Of a stretch of DNA of 64,000 nt, positions 52,967-61,722 are shown one piece after another; positions within the stretch are counted from its first letter, which is position 1, and each line of letters opens with the position of its first letter. The notes under the pieces were generated by a model. That model saw nothing but the letters and a program-made list of their open reading frames with translations, did not search any database and was not told the origin of the DNA. The stretch is from CBDIDH01 sp965277595 (GTDB lineage: Bacteria; Planctomycetota; Planctomycetia; Isosphaerales; Isosphaeraceae), in contig CBDIDH010000002.1 in assembly GCA_965277595.1 (NCBI GenBank), positions 1,426,001 to 1,490,000 on the forward strand, read 5' to 3'. A program made the position numbers and the translations under genes.

Positions 52967-53823
52967 ATGGGACGGAAGAAGCGGGCGGTCAAGGCGTTGG
53001 AAACGATCTGGGAAGTCTCGGACGACCTTTGGGCTCGGATCGAGCCCATCCTGCTCAAAGACGCTCCGCGGCCGCCCCCTGTTAAAGGTGGGAGGAAGCG
53101 GACCGACTGGAGGCAGGCGTTCAACGGGATCATTTTCCGGATGAGGACCGGCTGCCAGTGGAACCGACTCCCCAAGCAGTTCGGCGACGACAGCTCGGTC
53201 CACCGCTGGTTTCAGCGCTGGAACAAGAACGGAGTTATGGAAAAGGTCTGGGCCGCCCTGGTCGAAGAGTGTGGCGAACTCGGCGGCATTCAATGGGAGT
53301 GGCAGAGCGCCGACGGGGCGATGGGTAAGGCGCGGTTCGGCGGCGACAAAGTCGGTCCCAACCCTACGGATCGTGGCAAAAGTGGCGTAAAGCGGAGTGT
53401 GATCGTCGACCAGGACGGCGGCCCGTTGGGGGCGGTGATCGCCGGGGCGAATGTTCATGACACCAAGCTCCTGGCGGAGACGATTGAAGCGATTGTCGTG
53501 GATCGCCCCGAACCGACGGCGGAGGCTCCCCAAAACCTCTGCCTCGACAAAGGCTATGACAACCCGACCGGTCGCGAGGCGGCTGCCGCGAAGGGCCACA
53601 CCCCGCACATCCGCCGGATCGGTGAGGAAAAGGCGGTGACGCGCGGAAAAAAAAGCACAAGCCGAGGCGGTGGGTAGTGGAACGTACCCATTCGTGGCTC
53701 TCCAAGTGCCGGGCGATCCTGGTGCGATACGACAAGAACTCGTTCAACTACCTGGGATTAATTCAGTTAGCGTGTGGCTTGCTGTGGTATCGAAGGCTTC
53801 ATCGGTTGGAGTCCGCGACCTAG
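52967..53823 (+). CDS. IS5-family transposase, two reading frames joined by -1 frameshift
   Basis: About 285 residues if the frameshift occurs. AGGAG at 52954-52958 is 8 bases before the ATG. Frame 0 has the DUF4096-type N-terminus (LWARIEPILLKDAPRPPP, RMRTGCQWNRLPKQFG) and the first two DDE acids (SADGAMGKARF and CLDKGYDN). The run of eight A (53647-53654) reads GGA-AAA-AAA; slipping back one base gives KHKPRRWVVERTHSWLSK, containing the catalytic Glu. Without slippage translation stops at 53677. All three DDE residues are present, so the element may be active. Confidence 0.85.
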
Positions 53824-53838
53824 TTTTGAGATAGTTTC
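53824..53838. repeat. IS5-type right terminal inverted repeat
   Basis: TTTTGAGATAGTTTC, immediately after the transposase stop codon at 53821-53823; pairs with 52893-52907. Confidence 0.8.
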
Positions 53839-53841
53839 TAA

Positions 53842-53856
53842 GTGGTTCATCCGGCA
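53842..53856. repeat. IS630 terminal inverted repeat, left end
   Basis: GTGGTTCATCCGGCA. The transposase stop codon (53847-53849) lies inside this repeat. Confidence 0.85.
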
Positions 53857-55000
53857 ATTGCCCTGATTCCTGGCACGGCGGCGATTCCCGGCTGACGGCG
53901 AGCCCGATGACGTCGTCGCCGCCCCCACACGAACGGATGACGATGCTTGTTCCAGTAGGCCGTCGCCGCCGCGACCGCCTGGACGATCTCCTCCCATGTC
54001 TCGAACCGCCGACCCTTCAACGCCAGCGACCGCAGCACCTTCCACCACGGCTCGATCAGGTTGAGATACGCCGCGTACTTCGGCTGGAACACGAACTCCC
54101 AACGCGGATGAGCCAGGCTGAACAGCAGCACATCGGGGGCACGGTGCGCGTTCAGGTTGTCGACCACCGCGTAGACCCGCTCGCACTCCGCGGGCAGCCA
54201 GGCGTCGGCTTTCTCCAGGAAGTCCACCCAGCTGGTCGTGGTCCGGCCACCGTAGGGGGCCGTGAACACCTCACCCGTCGCGGGACGGAATGCCCCAAAG
54301 ATGTAGCCCTTGCCCCGCCGACCGTAGTCCGCCTCCTGCCTGGCCCGCCCGGCGGGCTTGGGTTGCCCCCGCTCGTCCGTGCCGGGATCGGCATGAACCA
54401 GTCGCGACCCACGGAAGCTCTTGGCCGACTCCGGCCCCATCTCGTCCAGGCAGACGACTACCGAGCCGTCGGGCGGGGCCGTGTAGAGTTCGGTGATGAC
54501 CCCCTTTTTTCGGCGAAGTCGGGATCAACCCGCTCGCCGAACCACGTCTCCTGTTGGCGCCAGCGAAGGCCCTCCTCGACGAGGATCTCGCTGATGCGAC
54601 TCCGCTTCATGGCCAGGGCCTTCTGCTCGCCGAGGTACACCTGGAGGCGGTCCATCGTCCAGCAGGCGAAGGGAAGGCCCAGCGACTGCGGGTCGGTCAA
54701 GGCGGTGGCGATGACCTCGGCCCGCTGCTCGGCGGAGTAGGTCGGTGGCCGGCCGGAGCGGCGGAGTTCTTCGAGGCCCGCGAGGCCGTGATCGTTGAAA
54801 CGGCGGATCCAGGCATAGACGGTGGGCCGCGAGCATCCCTGCTCCGCTGCGATGACGGGAGCGGACTGCCCCTTGGCGGCGGCCTGGATGATCCGAGCGC
54901 GTTCGACCGATCGAACCGGGGCGGTACGCGACTGGATGAGGGCGGCGATCGCCTTGTCTTCTTCGGGGGTCATGGGACGCAGATAGACGCGGGCGGCCAT
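53847..55000 (-). CDS. IS630-family transposase, two frames joined by -1 frameshift
   Basis: About 383 residues if the frames are joined. The first frame (55000 to 54458) holds the helix-turn-helix DNA-binding part (SAPVIAAEQGCSRPTVYAWI, DHGLAGLEEL). Near 54505-54510 the coding strand reads AAAAAAGGGGG; a -1 slip there enters the second frame, which starts KKGVITELYTAPPDG and carries the DDE acids: VVVCLDEMG, VYAVVDNLNAH, YLNLIEPWW. Both halves are intact and the ATG starts MAARVYLRP. A frame break between domains at a homopolymer is usual for this family, so it is likely programmed, though a plain mutation cannot be excluded. Confidence 0.82.
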
Positions 55001-55044
55001 GGTGCAACTCCCAAGCGGTTGCCTCCATGCACCTGCAAATCACC

Positions 55045-55059
55045 TGCCGGATGAACCAC
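55045..55059. repeat. IS630 terminal inverted repeat, right end
   Basis: TGCCGGATGAACCAC, exact complement of the left end at 53842-53856. Confidence 0.85.
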
Positions 55060-55063
55060 TAAG

Positions 55064-55084
55064 TTTCCCTTTTCCCTTTTCCCT
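55064..55084. repeat. heptamers, TTTCCCT x3
   Basis: Three direct units immediately after the right TAA of the IS630 element. With the array at 52864-52892 they would have formed one inverted heptamer locus before insertion. Confidence 0.7.
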
Positions 55085-55242
55085 TCCGGGTATCACTCAA
55101 CAACTCGATCGGCCCTTCCCACCAAAGGAAAGGGCTCTGGGGTCGATCGCTCTGGACGCGAGCCGAACTCGTGCATTACCCTCTCAAAGGCTCGATCGGG
55201 TCTGGTGCGCGGAACTGACGTCCTCGGGAAACGTGAAACAAC

Positions 55243-56820
55243 ATGGATGGCTCTTGGGATCGTCCTTTCCGGTTTCTCACGGTGGCGCTCGGCTTGCTTT
55301 GCCTGGTGCAGCTCGCCGCCTGGATGCCGTTTTATCTGACCCGGCCCTGGTTCGCCGACCACGACGTTTTCGCCACGATGGCGCTCGGCTGGAACCACGG
55401 GATTCTTCCCTATCGCGACCTCATCGGCAACAACTTCCCGGGCACGATCTATCTCTTCTGGGTGCTCGGCAAGGTCTTCGGCTGGGGCCACCTTCCGCCG
55501 CTCTATGCGGTCGATGCCGCCTTGCTCGTCGCCCTGGGCCTCATGCTCTGGCTCTGGAGTCGCGCCCGGTTTCGAACCGCCTTGCCGGGGATCGTCGGCT
55601 ACCTGATGGTCCTCTCGTATTACCTCAGCCTCGACTACACCCTGACCGCCCAGCGCGACTGGCAGGCGCCCTTGCTCGCGGTCCTCGGTCTGCTCGCCGT
55701 TCAGACCTGGCCGAACCGGTTCGGGGCGACGCTCGCGGCCCTCGGAATGGCCGCCGGCTTGCTCATTCGCCCCCAGGTGATCTTGCTCTTGCCAGCCCTG
55801 ACACTGGCTGTCGCCGAAGGCCCGAGGCGCGCCGGTGCGTCGTGGATCAAGGCGTCAGTCAAGGCGATGGCCTGGCTGATTGTCGTCGGCCTCATCACGG
55901 CCGTCGGCTTCTTGCCGCTCGTCCGCGCGGGGATTCTTGACGACTTTATTCGAGGCGTCCGCGCGGTCGCTTATGGCGGGACGTACAGTCAGAACTCGCT
56001 TCGCTCGGTCGTCTTTCTGCTGATCGACGAGCTATGCGGCTTCAAGGTTCTCTCGGTGCTGATCGCCGTCGCGGTCCTCTCTCGATCCAATCATGACGAT
56101 GGGAATAATGATTCAGAAGATCAAGAGAAAAGAACCTCTCGGTACGCGGAACGGACCTGGCTTTTCGCGCTGATCTGCATCCTGATTTATGCGCCGGTGA
56201 GTCCGGTGACGCGGCCGTATCTGTTTCACCCGCTCTGGCTGGTCTGGTCGGTGAACGTGGCCGTACTGGTCTCCTTGATCTTGAGATCGAACGCGCCGCC
56301 GAACTGGCAATTTTTCTCGATCGTGCTCATCCTCGGGATGGGAGCGACGGCCCGGCCCGATTATTGCCGCCCCGGCTCTCTCTCAAGCTGTCTGGCCGCG
56401 CTCAAAACGGGGCGAGAACCCGTAAAAGCACCCCGAGGCTATCGAAGCCCCTTCCCCGGCCCTCCGCAACCCCCCCCCTGGGCCGATTATCGGGCGCTCT
56501 TGCAGTATCTTCGCAAGGAGACGACGCCCGGGACCCGCGTCGCCAACATGCTCTGGGTGGCCATCACCGGGCCGACCGCCCGACTTCCGGCCTTCCCCGC
56601 CGAGTCAGCCATCTGGCTCCACGTCGTCAATCCCGACGATGAGGCTCGGTTCGCCCGGAAACTGGAAGCGACCCCGAATTCGGTCGTCGTCTGGGAACCC
56701 TCGCACGTCCCCGCGCCGACCGAGCACCGCTTCCCTGTTCTGAACGAGGTTGTCCGCCGCCTTTACCGCCCCGAGGCTCGCTTCGGCACGCTCGAAGTCT
56801 GGCGCCGCAAGCAACTTTGA
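55243..56820 (+). CDS. polytopic membrane glycosyltransferase-like protein (ArnT/GT39-like)
   Basis: 525 residues with about ten membrane helices. The N-terminal loop FADHDVFATMALGWNHGILP and YRDLIGNNFPGTIYLFWVLG match the first periplasmic loop of dolichyl/polyprenyl-phosphate sugar transferases, which carries the acidic D-H-D site. The C-terminal 170 residues form a soluble domain (ADYRALLQYLRKETTPGTRV, LEATPNSVVVWEP). It likely transfers a sugar outside the inner membrane. A weak ribosome site precedes the ATG. It is not clearly linked to the acyl operon because the two IS elements intervene. Confidence 0.72.
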   Translation: MDGSWDRPFRFLTVALGLLCLVQLAAWMPFYLTRPWFADHDVFATMALGWNHGILPYRDLIGNNFPGTIYLFWVLGKVFGWGHLPPLYAVDAALLVALGLMLWLWSRARFRTALPGIVGYLMVLSYYLSLDYTLTAQRDWQAPLLAVLGLLAVQTWPNRFGATLAALGMAAGLLIRPQVILLLPALTLAVAEGPRRAGASWIKASVKAMAWLIVVGLITAVGFLPLVRAGILDDFIRGVRAVAYGGTYSQNSLRSVVFLLIDELCGFKVLSVLIAVAVLSRSNHDDGNNDSEDQEKRTSRYAERTWLFALICILIYAPVSPVTRPYLFHPLWLVWSVNVAVLVSLILRSNAPPNWQFFSIVLILGMGATARPDYCRPGSLSSCLAALKTGREPVKAPRGYRSPFPGPPQPPPWADYRALLQYLRKETTPGTRVANMLWVAITGPTARLPAFPAESAIWLHVVNPDDEARFARKLEATPNSVVVWEPSHVPAPTEHRFPVLNEVVRRLYRPEARFGTLEVWRRKQL

Positions 56821-56837
56821 GAGGGCGTTACGCCCTC
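56821..56837. terminator. short GC hairpin between convergent genes
   Basis: GAGGGCG-TTA-CGCCCTC, a perfect 7-base stem directly after the stop at 56820 and just before the convergent gene end at 56848. No T-run; terminator role is plausible but unproven. Confidence 0.5.
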
Positions 56838-56847
56838 GCGTCATACT

Positions 56848-58068
56848 CTACCTCGGCACCACAATCCTCCCCGTCACCGATCGCGAGTTCGCCGTTCGCC
56901 AGGTTGACGGGTTTCGCAAGGGGGGGCGGGTTGCCAGGCCGAGGCGCGTGTGGCGGGCGAACGAGAGGTCAAAGTCGCCACGAAAGCCCGGCCGGTTGAA
57001 GTCCGTCGGATACGTCAGAAAGGCCAGGGCCAGCACCGTCGCCACCAGAGCCAGGCGAACCGGAGCGCGATCGGCCTCAACGCCCACCCGGCCGATCCCC
57101 AGCGCGATCAGGGCGACCAGCGCCGGGACGTAATGAAAGGCATAGCCGGGAACCCCGAAATGAACCATCAAATGCAGACCCAGGGCCGGGATCATGCTCG
57201 TCGCCAAGAGCAGCGCCAGTCCTCGGTCGGACCGCGCCAGGCGGCTCAAACCGCGAGGAACAAAGAGCAAAGCTGGGCCAAAGGTCCAGACCAGGGCCAT
57301 CCCCAGCTTGATCGCGTACCGCAGCGAGGCGTCGACCAGGCCGAGGCTCCAGACCGAGTTCAGGTAACCCGCGTTGTGGGCAAATGCCGCGGTTGAGGCC
57401 CGATAATTCGCCCAGCCCCCCGCCTCATAAAGCATCAGGCCAATCCAGGCGAGATTGACCGCCGTGAAGACCGCGACCGCCGCCGCGGCGCGTGCCCAGC
57501 GGTGCGGCCAGAGGATCACGAACAGAAGCGGAAGCCAGAGCGTGCCGACGTCGTGCCTGTAGCCCGTCCCGATCGCCAAGGCGACCGCCGCCGCGAACGG
57601 ATGCCAGGCCTTGGGCTCGCGATAGGTCCGCGCCGCGATGCCCAGCAAGAACGAGCCGACGGCGACGATTCCCGTATAGCTTCCGGCCATCGCCCCATAC
57701 GCCCAGAAGAGTGGCGCCGCGCCGAGCATCAAGGTCGCCAGCGCGGCCGTTCTCGGCCGGACGATCGCGCGGAGCCACCACCAGACGGCCGTCAAGGCCA
57801 GGGCGCTGGTCAGCATGTCAAGCGCCACGAATCCCCTGTAGGCATCGCCGATCGCCATGCCGAAGAGTCGTCCGGCGGTCAAAAAGAGCGTGTGATAGAC
57901 GAAGAACCAGTGCGTTTTGACGATCCCGACCATCAGGAACTCGTCCGAATCAAACGGCTCTCCCCTCGCCACCGGCCAGCGCGTGGCCACAACCCCGACG
58001 ATCGCGATCAGGAAGACCCCGATCACCCATTTCGGCGAGGTTTCCTCCTCCCCTCGGGTCACATCCAT
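56848..58068 (-). CDS. polytopic membrane protein, glycosyltransferase-like
   Basis: About 406 residues from the ATG at 58068. Nine to ten membrane helices. The loop after the first helix (ARGEPFDSDEFLMVGIVKTH) holds acidic residues as in ArnT/PMT-type sugar transferases, and KTHWFFVYHTLFL follows. The remainder has no diagnostic motif. It is convergent with the preceding glycosyltransferase-like gene; together they may serve the same surface glycan. Family only inferred from topology and the acidic loop. Confidence 0.65.
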   Translation of the reverse strand: MDVTRGEEETSPKWVIGVFLIAIVGVVATRWPVARGEPFDSDEFLMVGIVKTHWFFVYHTLFLTAGRLFGMAIGDAYRGFVALDMLTSALALTAVWWWLRAIVRPRTAALATLMLGAAPLFWAYGAMAGSYTGIVAVGSFLLGIAARTYREPKAWHPFAAAVALAIGTGYRHDVGTLWLPLLFVILWPHRWARAAAAVAVFTAVNLAWIGLMLYEAGGWANYRASTAAFAHNAGYLNSVWSLGLVDASLRYAIKLGMALVWTFGPALLFVPRGLSRLARSDRGLALLLATSMIPALGLHLMVHFGVPGYAFHYVPALVALIALGIGRVGVEADRAPVRLALVATVLALAFLTYPTDFNRPGFRGDFDLSFARHTRLGLATRPPLRNPSTWRTANSRSVTGRIVVPR

Positions 58069-58508
58069 TCGACCCCGTCCCTTTCTCTCTCTTTGGTGCG
58101 CATCGCGTGCGAGTCGATCCAACGCATTCCGGCCCGGTCATCCTGTTCCTCGGGCCTTGTGTCGCGCCGTCATTCTGATCAACCTCGGTCCGACCGTCAA
58201 GCCGATCGGAATTCAGACCAGAAATGTCGCAAAGTTGGGAAGACTCCAAAAAAAACGTTGACCATCAAGCTGGAATCACCCGGGTCTTTCGGATTTCCCC
58301 GTGCCTTTATCCACTTGCAAAGGGATGGTGTACAGGAGATAATTTGGCGTCGCGAGGGATCGCGCATGTTCATCATCAGTGGGCTCAAGCTGCCTTTTTA
58401 TGCCGAACAAACCCTTATCCCCTCCAATGCGTCTTGTAGGGGCCGTTCCAGGTTCGAATGGAACGATTCTAGGCCAGTGCCCGATTTCGCTTCCCGAGGA
58501 GGTCGATC
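58069..58508. other. spacer upstream of toxin-antitoxin operon
   Basis: 440 bases. A 6-base inverted repeat GTTCCA-N8-TGGAAC (58445-58464) with a TTCGAA core is centred about 55 bases before the antitoxin start, a good position for autoregulation. AT-richer sequence begins here. No other gene is seen. Confidence 0.45.
58445..58464. promoter_or_regulatory. inverted repeat, possible autoregulatory operator
   Basis: GTTCCA and TGGAAC arms around a palindromic TTCGAA centre, 44 bases before the antitoxin ATG. Antitoxins with a DNA-binding domain often repress their own operon through such sites; here the link is inference. Confidence 0.45.
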
Positions 58509-59171
58509 ATGAACATCCTTGGTAGGGGCGTTTATAGCCTCACGGAAGCGGCGAAGCTCACGAAACTACAACCCAATCGGGTTCGTGATTGGTTTCGCCT
58601 CTCGGAGAATTCTCGGGGGGGTGCACTTTTTCAGAGCGATTATCCGACCGTGGGTGACGATCGAGCGATCAGTTTTCTCGACCTGATCGAAGTGTATATC
58701 GTGGGACGGCTCCGAGAAGCCTACCCCCCCGTCTCGCTCCAGCACATTCGGAAGGCCCATAAGAAACTGACTGAGGATACCGGAAAGAATCACCCGTTCT
58801 GCGAACGAGAAATCTACCACAGTAGCGGCAAAATCTTCACTCGCCCGCTTGATGATACGTCGGGTGTCGTCATTGAGCCTTTGACAAGCCAATCGTATAT
58901 TAATGCGGTTATCATGCCATTTCTCGAAAAAATTGAATACGATCATCTGACGAATCTCGCCAGGTTATGGCACATCGCGGAGGGGGTGGTTGTCGATCCC
59001 GCGCGATGCTTCGGCAAACCCATTGTTGGAGAAGTCGGGATGGCGACTCGCGTGCTTGCCGCCGCATACGAGGCGAACGGGCGGGATGAAAATCGCGTCG
59101 CCGACTGGTACGAGATCCAACCTAACCATATTCTCGCGGCAGTCAGGTTTGAGGGCAGAACCGCCGCGTGA
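58509..59171 (+). CDS. VapB45-like antitoxin (DUF433-type, HTH)
   Basis: 220 residues. An N-terminal helix-turn-helix (VYSLTEAAKLTKLQPNRVRD) and a central DUF433-like part (FLDLIEVYIVGRLREAYPPV, SLQHIRKAHKKL) match antitoxins of the VapBC45 type (about 230 residues). The C-terminal third (VVDPARCFGKPIVGEVGMAT) carries the conserved DUF433 segment. GAGGAGG at 58496-58502 is 6 bases before the ATG. The stop overlaps the next start (TGATG), so the pair is coupled. The DNA is richer in A+T than the neighbourhood, suggesting transfer. The pair assignment rests on size, order and motifs. Confidence 0.78.
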   Translation: MNILGRGVYSLTEAAKLTKLQPNRVRDWFRLSENSRGGALFQSDYPTVGDDRAISFLDLIEVYIVGRLREAYPPVSLQHIRKAHKKLTEDTGKNHPFCEREIYHSSGKIFTRPLDDTSGVVIEPLTSQSYINAVIMPFLEKIEYDHLTNLARLWHIAEGVVVDPARCFGKPIVGEVGMATRVLAAAYEANGRDENRVADWYEIQPNHILAAVRFEGRTAA

Positions 59172-59602
59172 TGAATTTTTTCTTTGACCGAAATTCCTGC
59201 GTTCGCACGGCCAGAATGCTCTCAATTTATGAAGGTCTCGGAGGACACCATGTGAGACATCATAATGATGATCACAGATTTACACGAATTAGTGACGATG
59301 TTAATATAATAAAAACGTTATACGAAGAAGACCCTGGCTGGGTATTCGTTGGAGGTGACGGCAAAATTCTGCGGAACAAGGTGGAACTGGCGGTTCTGGC
59401 GGAATGTAATTTGACATATCTTTTGTTGAATCCTATTTGGTGCAATAAAAGAATCGAGGAAACTTGCTGGATGATGATCAAGTGCTGGCCGAAAATAACT
59501 TCGGAATTGGAGCGACTTAAAACGCATTCGATCATTGAATTGAAGTATAACGCCGCTGGTACATTGGAGTCCAAAGGGGCAACCGCGAGTTTTCGTCTTT
59601 AA
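59171..59602 (+). CDS. VapC45-like PIN domain toxin
   Basis: 143 residues from the ATG at 59171. MNFFFDRN is the usual first-strand motif of VapC45 proteins (FDRN carries the first catalytic Asp). Further acidic residues lie in HRFTRISDDVNIIKTLYEED and WVFVGGDGKILRNKVELA, and the C-terminal part WMMIKCWPKITSELERLK matches the family's conserved W-P. Such toxins cut RNA. The usual PP after FDRN is replaced here by SC. The gene is clearly A+T rich. A normal PIN activity is likely but not proven. Confidence 0.75.
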   Translation: MNFFFDRNSCVRTARMLSIYEGLGGHHVRHHNDDHRFTRISDDVNIIKTLYEEDPGWVFVGGDGKILRNKVELAVLAECNLTYLLLNPIWCNKRIEETCWMMIKCWPKITSELERLKTHSIIELKYNAAGTLESKGATASFRL

Positions 59603-59715
59603 GTGAATTTCAAAGGATTTGCGTTACAAGTTTATGCCCCGGCTGAGATGGGGGCACTGTCACGTCGGGTATGGCGTTTACGGATGGACGAACGACGACA
59701 AAGGATGGTCGACGC

Positions 59716-60879
59716 ATGACCCGGCTCGCTTCGCTCTTTGATTTCGAGGCCGAGGGGCCGGAATTCTGCACGGTCACGGAACTGACGGCGCGAATCAAAT
59801 CCACCCTGGAACGCGGGTTCGCCGAGGTGGCCTTGCGGGGCGAGGTCTCCAACGTCTCCAGGCCGAGGTCGGGACACGTTTACCTCGTCATCAAGGATGA
59901 TGCCGCGTCGGTCCGCGCCGTGATCTGGAAAGGCGATGCGCAAAGGGTCGTTTTTGACCTGGCCGACGGCCTCGCCGTGAAGGTCTGGGGCAAGATCGCC
60001 GTCTATGCGCCAAGGGGCGAGTATCAGGTGGCGATCCGCCGGATCGAGCCCGAGGGCATTGGCCCGCTCGAACTCGCCTTTCGCCAGACCGTCGCCCGGC
60101 TCGCGGCCGAAGGGCTCTTTGACCCCGCCCGCAAGAAGCCGATTCCAAGGTTCCCGAGGCGGATCGTCGTCGTCACCAGCCCGACCGGCGCGGCCGTCCG
60201 CGACTTCCTACTCGTCACCGGCCGACGCTGGCCAGCGGCTCAGATCCTCATCGCGCCGGCGAAGATGCAGGGCCTTGGCGCCGCCGAAGAGGTGGCCGAG
60301 GCCCTCGCCCTGGCCGATCGCGTCGCCGGGGCCGACCTGGTCGTCGTCGCCCGAGGGGGCGGCAGTCTCGAAGACCTCTGGGCGTTCAACGAGGAGGTCG
60401 TCGCCCGAGCGATCGCCGCGATGCGACTGCCGGTCGTCTCGGCGGTCGGCCACGAGGTCGATACGACCGTTGCCGACCTCGTGGCCGACCTTCGCGCCGC
60501 GACCCCAAGCGCCGCGGGCGAGCTTTGCGTGCCCGACGCGCGCGAGATCGCCCAGCGTCTCGACCGCCTCGGCGATCGTCTCGACCGCTCCGGCCGGGGC
60601 CGGATTGACCAGACCCGCGCTCACCTCGACGCCCTTTCCGAACGTGCCCGACGCGCACTCGATCGCCTGCTTGACGACCGCCGCCACCGTCTTGCGCGGC
60701 TCGCCGCCGCCCTTGAGGCCCTCAGCCCGCTGGGCGTCCTCGCTCGCGGCTATAGCCTGACCCTGCGCGCGGACTCGCACACCCTGATTCGGTCTCCGGC
60801 CGACGTTCGCCCCGGCGACCTGATCCAGACCCGCCTCACCTCGGGGACGATCCAGAGCCGGGTCGAGCCGCTCGATTGA
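59716..60879 (+). CDS. xseA: exodeoxyribonuclease VII large subunit
   Basis: 387 residues. The N-terminal OB-fold begins FCTVTELTARIKSTLE and continues RGEVSNVSRPRSGHVYLVIK. The catalytic domain holds RIVVVTSPTGAAVRDFL, VVVARGGGSLEDLWAFNEE and PVVSAVGHEVDTTVADLVAD. The C-terminal coiled coil is shorter than in E. coli (456 residues), as in many phyla. It degrades single-stranded DNA with XseB, encoded next. The start at 59716 is taken because AAGGA lies about 10 bases upstream and the N-terminal fold begins there. The stop codon lies inside a GATT microsatellite. Confidence 0.95.
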   Translation: MTRLASLFDFEAEGPEFCTVTELTARIKSTLERGFAEVALRGEVSNVSRPRSGHVYLVIKDDAASVRAVIWKGDAQRVVFDLADGLAVKVWGKIAVYAPRGEYQVAIRRIEPEGIGPLELAFRQTVARLAAEGLFDPARKKPIPRFPRRIVVVTSPTGAAVRDFLLVTGRRWPAAQILIAPAKMQGLGAAEEVAEALALADRVAGADLVVVARGGGSLEDLWAFNEEVVARAIAAMRLPVVSAVGHEVDTTVADLVADLRAATPSAAGELCVPDAREIAQRLDRLGDRLDRSGRGRIDQTRAHLDALSERARRALDRLLDDRRHRLARLAAALEALSPLGVLARGYSLTLRADSHTLIRSPADVRPGDLIQTRLTSGTIQSRVEPLD

Positions 60880-60897
60880 TTGATTGATTGATTGATT
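60874..60897. repeat. GATT tetranucleotide repeat x6 over the xseA stop
   Basis: Six perfect copies of GATT; the TGA stop of xseA (60877-60879) is made from the first two. Change in copy number would not extend the protein, because the first GATTGA keeps the stop. Confidence 0.85.
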
Positions 60898-61016
60898 ATT
60901 GAGTGACGCCTTTTTTTCGCAAAATGGTCCGCCTAGACCGTTAATGGCACGGGTCGCTGTCCGGTTCAATGAGTTGGGCGGCTGTCAAACAGGATCAGGT
61001 CAAGGAGGCCGTGTCG

Positions 61017-61355
61017 ATGGAACCTGAGCCCGCATTTGAAGTGGCCCTGAAGCAACTGGAAACCATCGTGGACGACCTCGAACGCGGCGAGCCGGAATTG
61101 TCGGCCGCGTTGACCAAATATGAAGAGGGGGTTCGCCTCCTCGCCCGATGCCACGTCGTCCTCGATCGCGCCGAGCAGTCGGTGGCGCTTCTCACGGGTG
61201 TTGACGGGTCCGGGAATCCCGTTGTAACTCCTTTTCTCGGCGAAGGTTCCGTGGAAAATTCCGTCGTTCCCGCACCCTCGCCAACCCCGAAGACCCGGAA
61301 ACGCTCAACGCCGCCGCCGAGCGATCCAAACGACACCACATCGGAGAAAGGATAG
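61017..61355 (+). CDS. xseB: exodeoxyribonuclease VII small subunit
   Basis: 112 residues from the ATG at 61017; AAGGAGG at 61002-61008 is 8 bases upstream. The XseB helical hairpin is FEVALKQLETIVDDLERGEP followed by LSAALTKYEEGVRLLARCHV. It binds XseA. The usual protein is about 70-80 residues; here the last 45 are a Pro/Ser/Thr-rich tail of unknown use. The gene is between xseA and the prenyl synthase, matching the xseB-ispA-dxs order of other bacteria. Confidence 0.93.
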   Translation: MEPEPAFEVALKQLETIVDDLERGEPELSAALTKYEEGVRLLARCHVVLDRAEQSVALLTGVDGSGNPVVTPFLGEGSVENSVVPAPSPTPKTRKRSTPPPSDPNDTTSEKG

Positions 61356-61722
61356 CGAAGCCAGCCGCGTTGAGGCACCGGGACGGATAGGCCCCGACGA
61401 TGGTCTCAACTGGCGTTTTCCTGGTCTCGTGCCCTTTGTCCTTTGCCCCTTGTCTTCTACCCATTTCCCCTTTCTTCACCAGTTGACACAATTCCCGCGC
61501 GGCAAGGCCGTTCTAGGATTGAGAAAGACGGGCCCTAAAATCGGTCGCAGACTTCCCACTTTACATGGCAAAGAGTTTTCGGGTAGCGATGTGGACAATC
61601 GGGCTGTGATTGTCAACAATAGTCGCGGCTTGGGGATGGCTCCCGAGGTTGGGATCGCAGTGAGGGGCGCGCATGGACGGCGTGCCGCCCCGCCGTCGGT
61701 ATGCCCCGCTGAACCGTTGACC
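61356..61722. other. spacer with heptamers, CCCTTTG type
   Basis: 367 bases. CCCTTTG, TCCTTTG, CCCCTTG, TCTTCTA occupy 61432-61459, the same 7-base period as elsewhere. No other gene or strong hairpin is seen. The prenyl synthase promoter may lie near 61500-61700. Confidence 0.6.

Larger units (their letters stand above)
52893..53838 (+). mobile_element. IS5-family insertion sequence, 946 bases
   Basis: Ends are imperfect inverted repeats: left GAAATTATCTCAAAA (from 52893), right TTTTGAGATAGTTTC (ending 53838), one mismatch in 15. A TAA flanks both ends (52890-52892 and 53839-53841), matching a 3-base TNA target duplication known for part of the IS5 family. One transposase gene with a -1 frameshift lies inside. 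The right TAA is also the left flank of the following IS630 element. Confidence 0.85.
53842..55059 (-). mobile_element. IS630-family insertion sequence, 1218 bases
   Basis: The ends are perfect 15-base inverted repeats: GTGGTTCATCCGGCA at 53842-53856 and its complement TGCCGGATGAACCAC at 55045-55059. TAA flanks both sides (53839-53841 and 55060-55062); IS630 elements target TA. The element abuts the IS5-type element, sharing the TAA between them. The transposase gene runs leftward with a frameshift. Confidence 0.87.

Noticed and set aside
58445..58475. GGTTCGAA similar to a tRNA T-loop
   Set aside because: No acceptor, D or anticodon stem can be folded around it; it is an inverted repeat instead.
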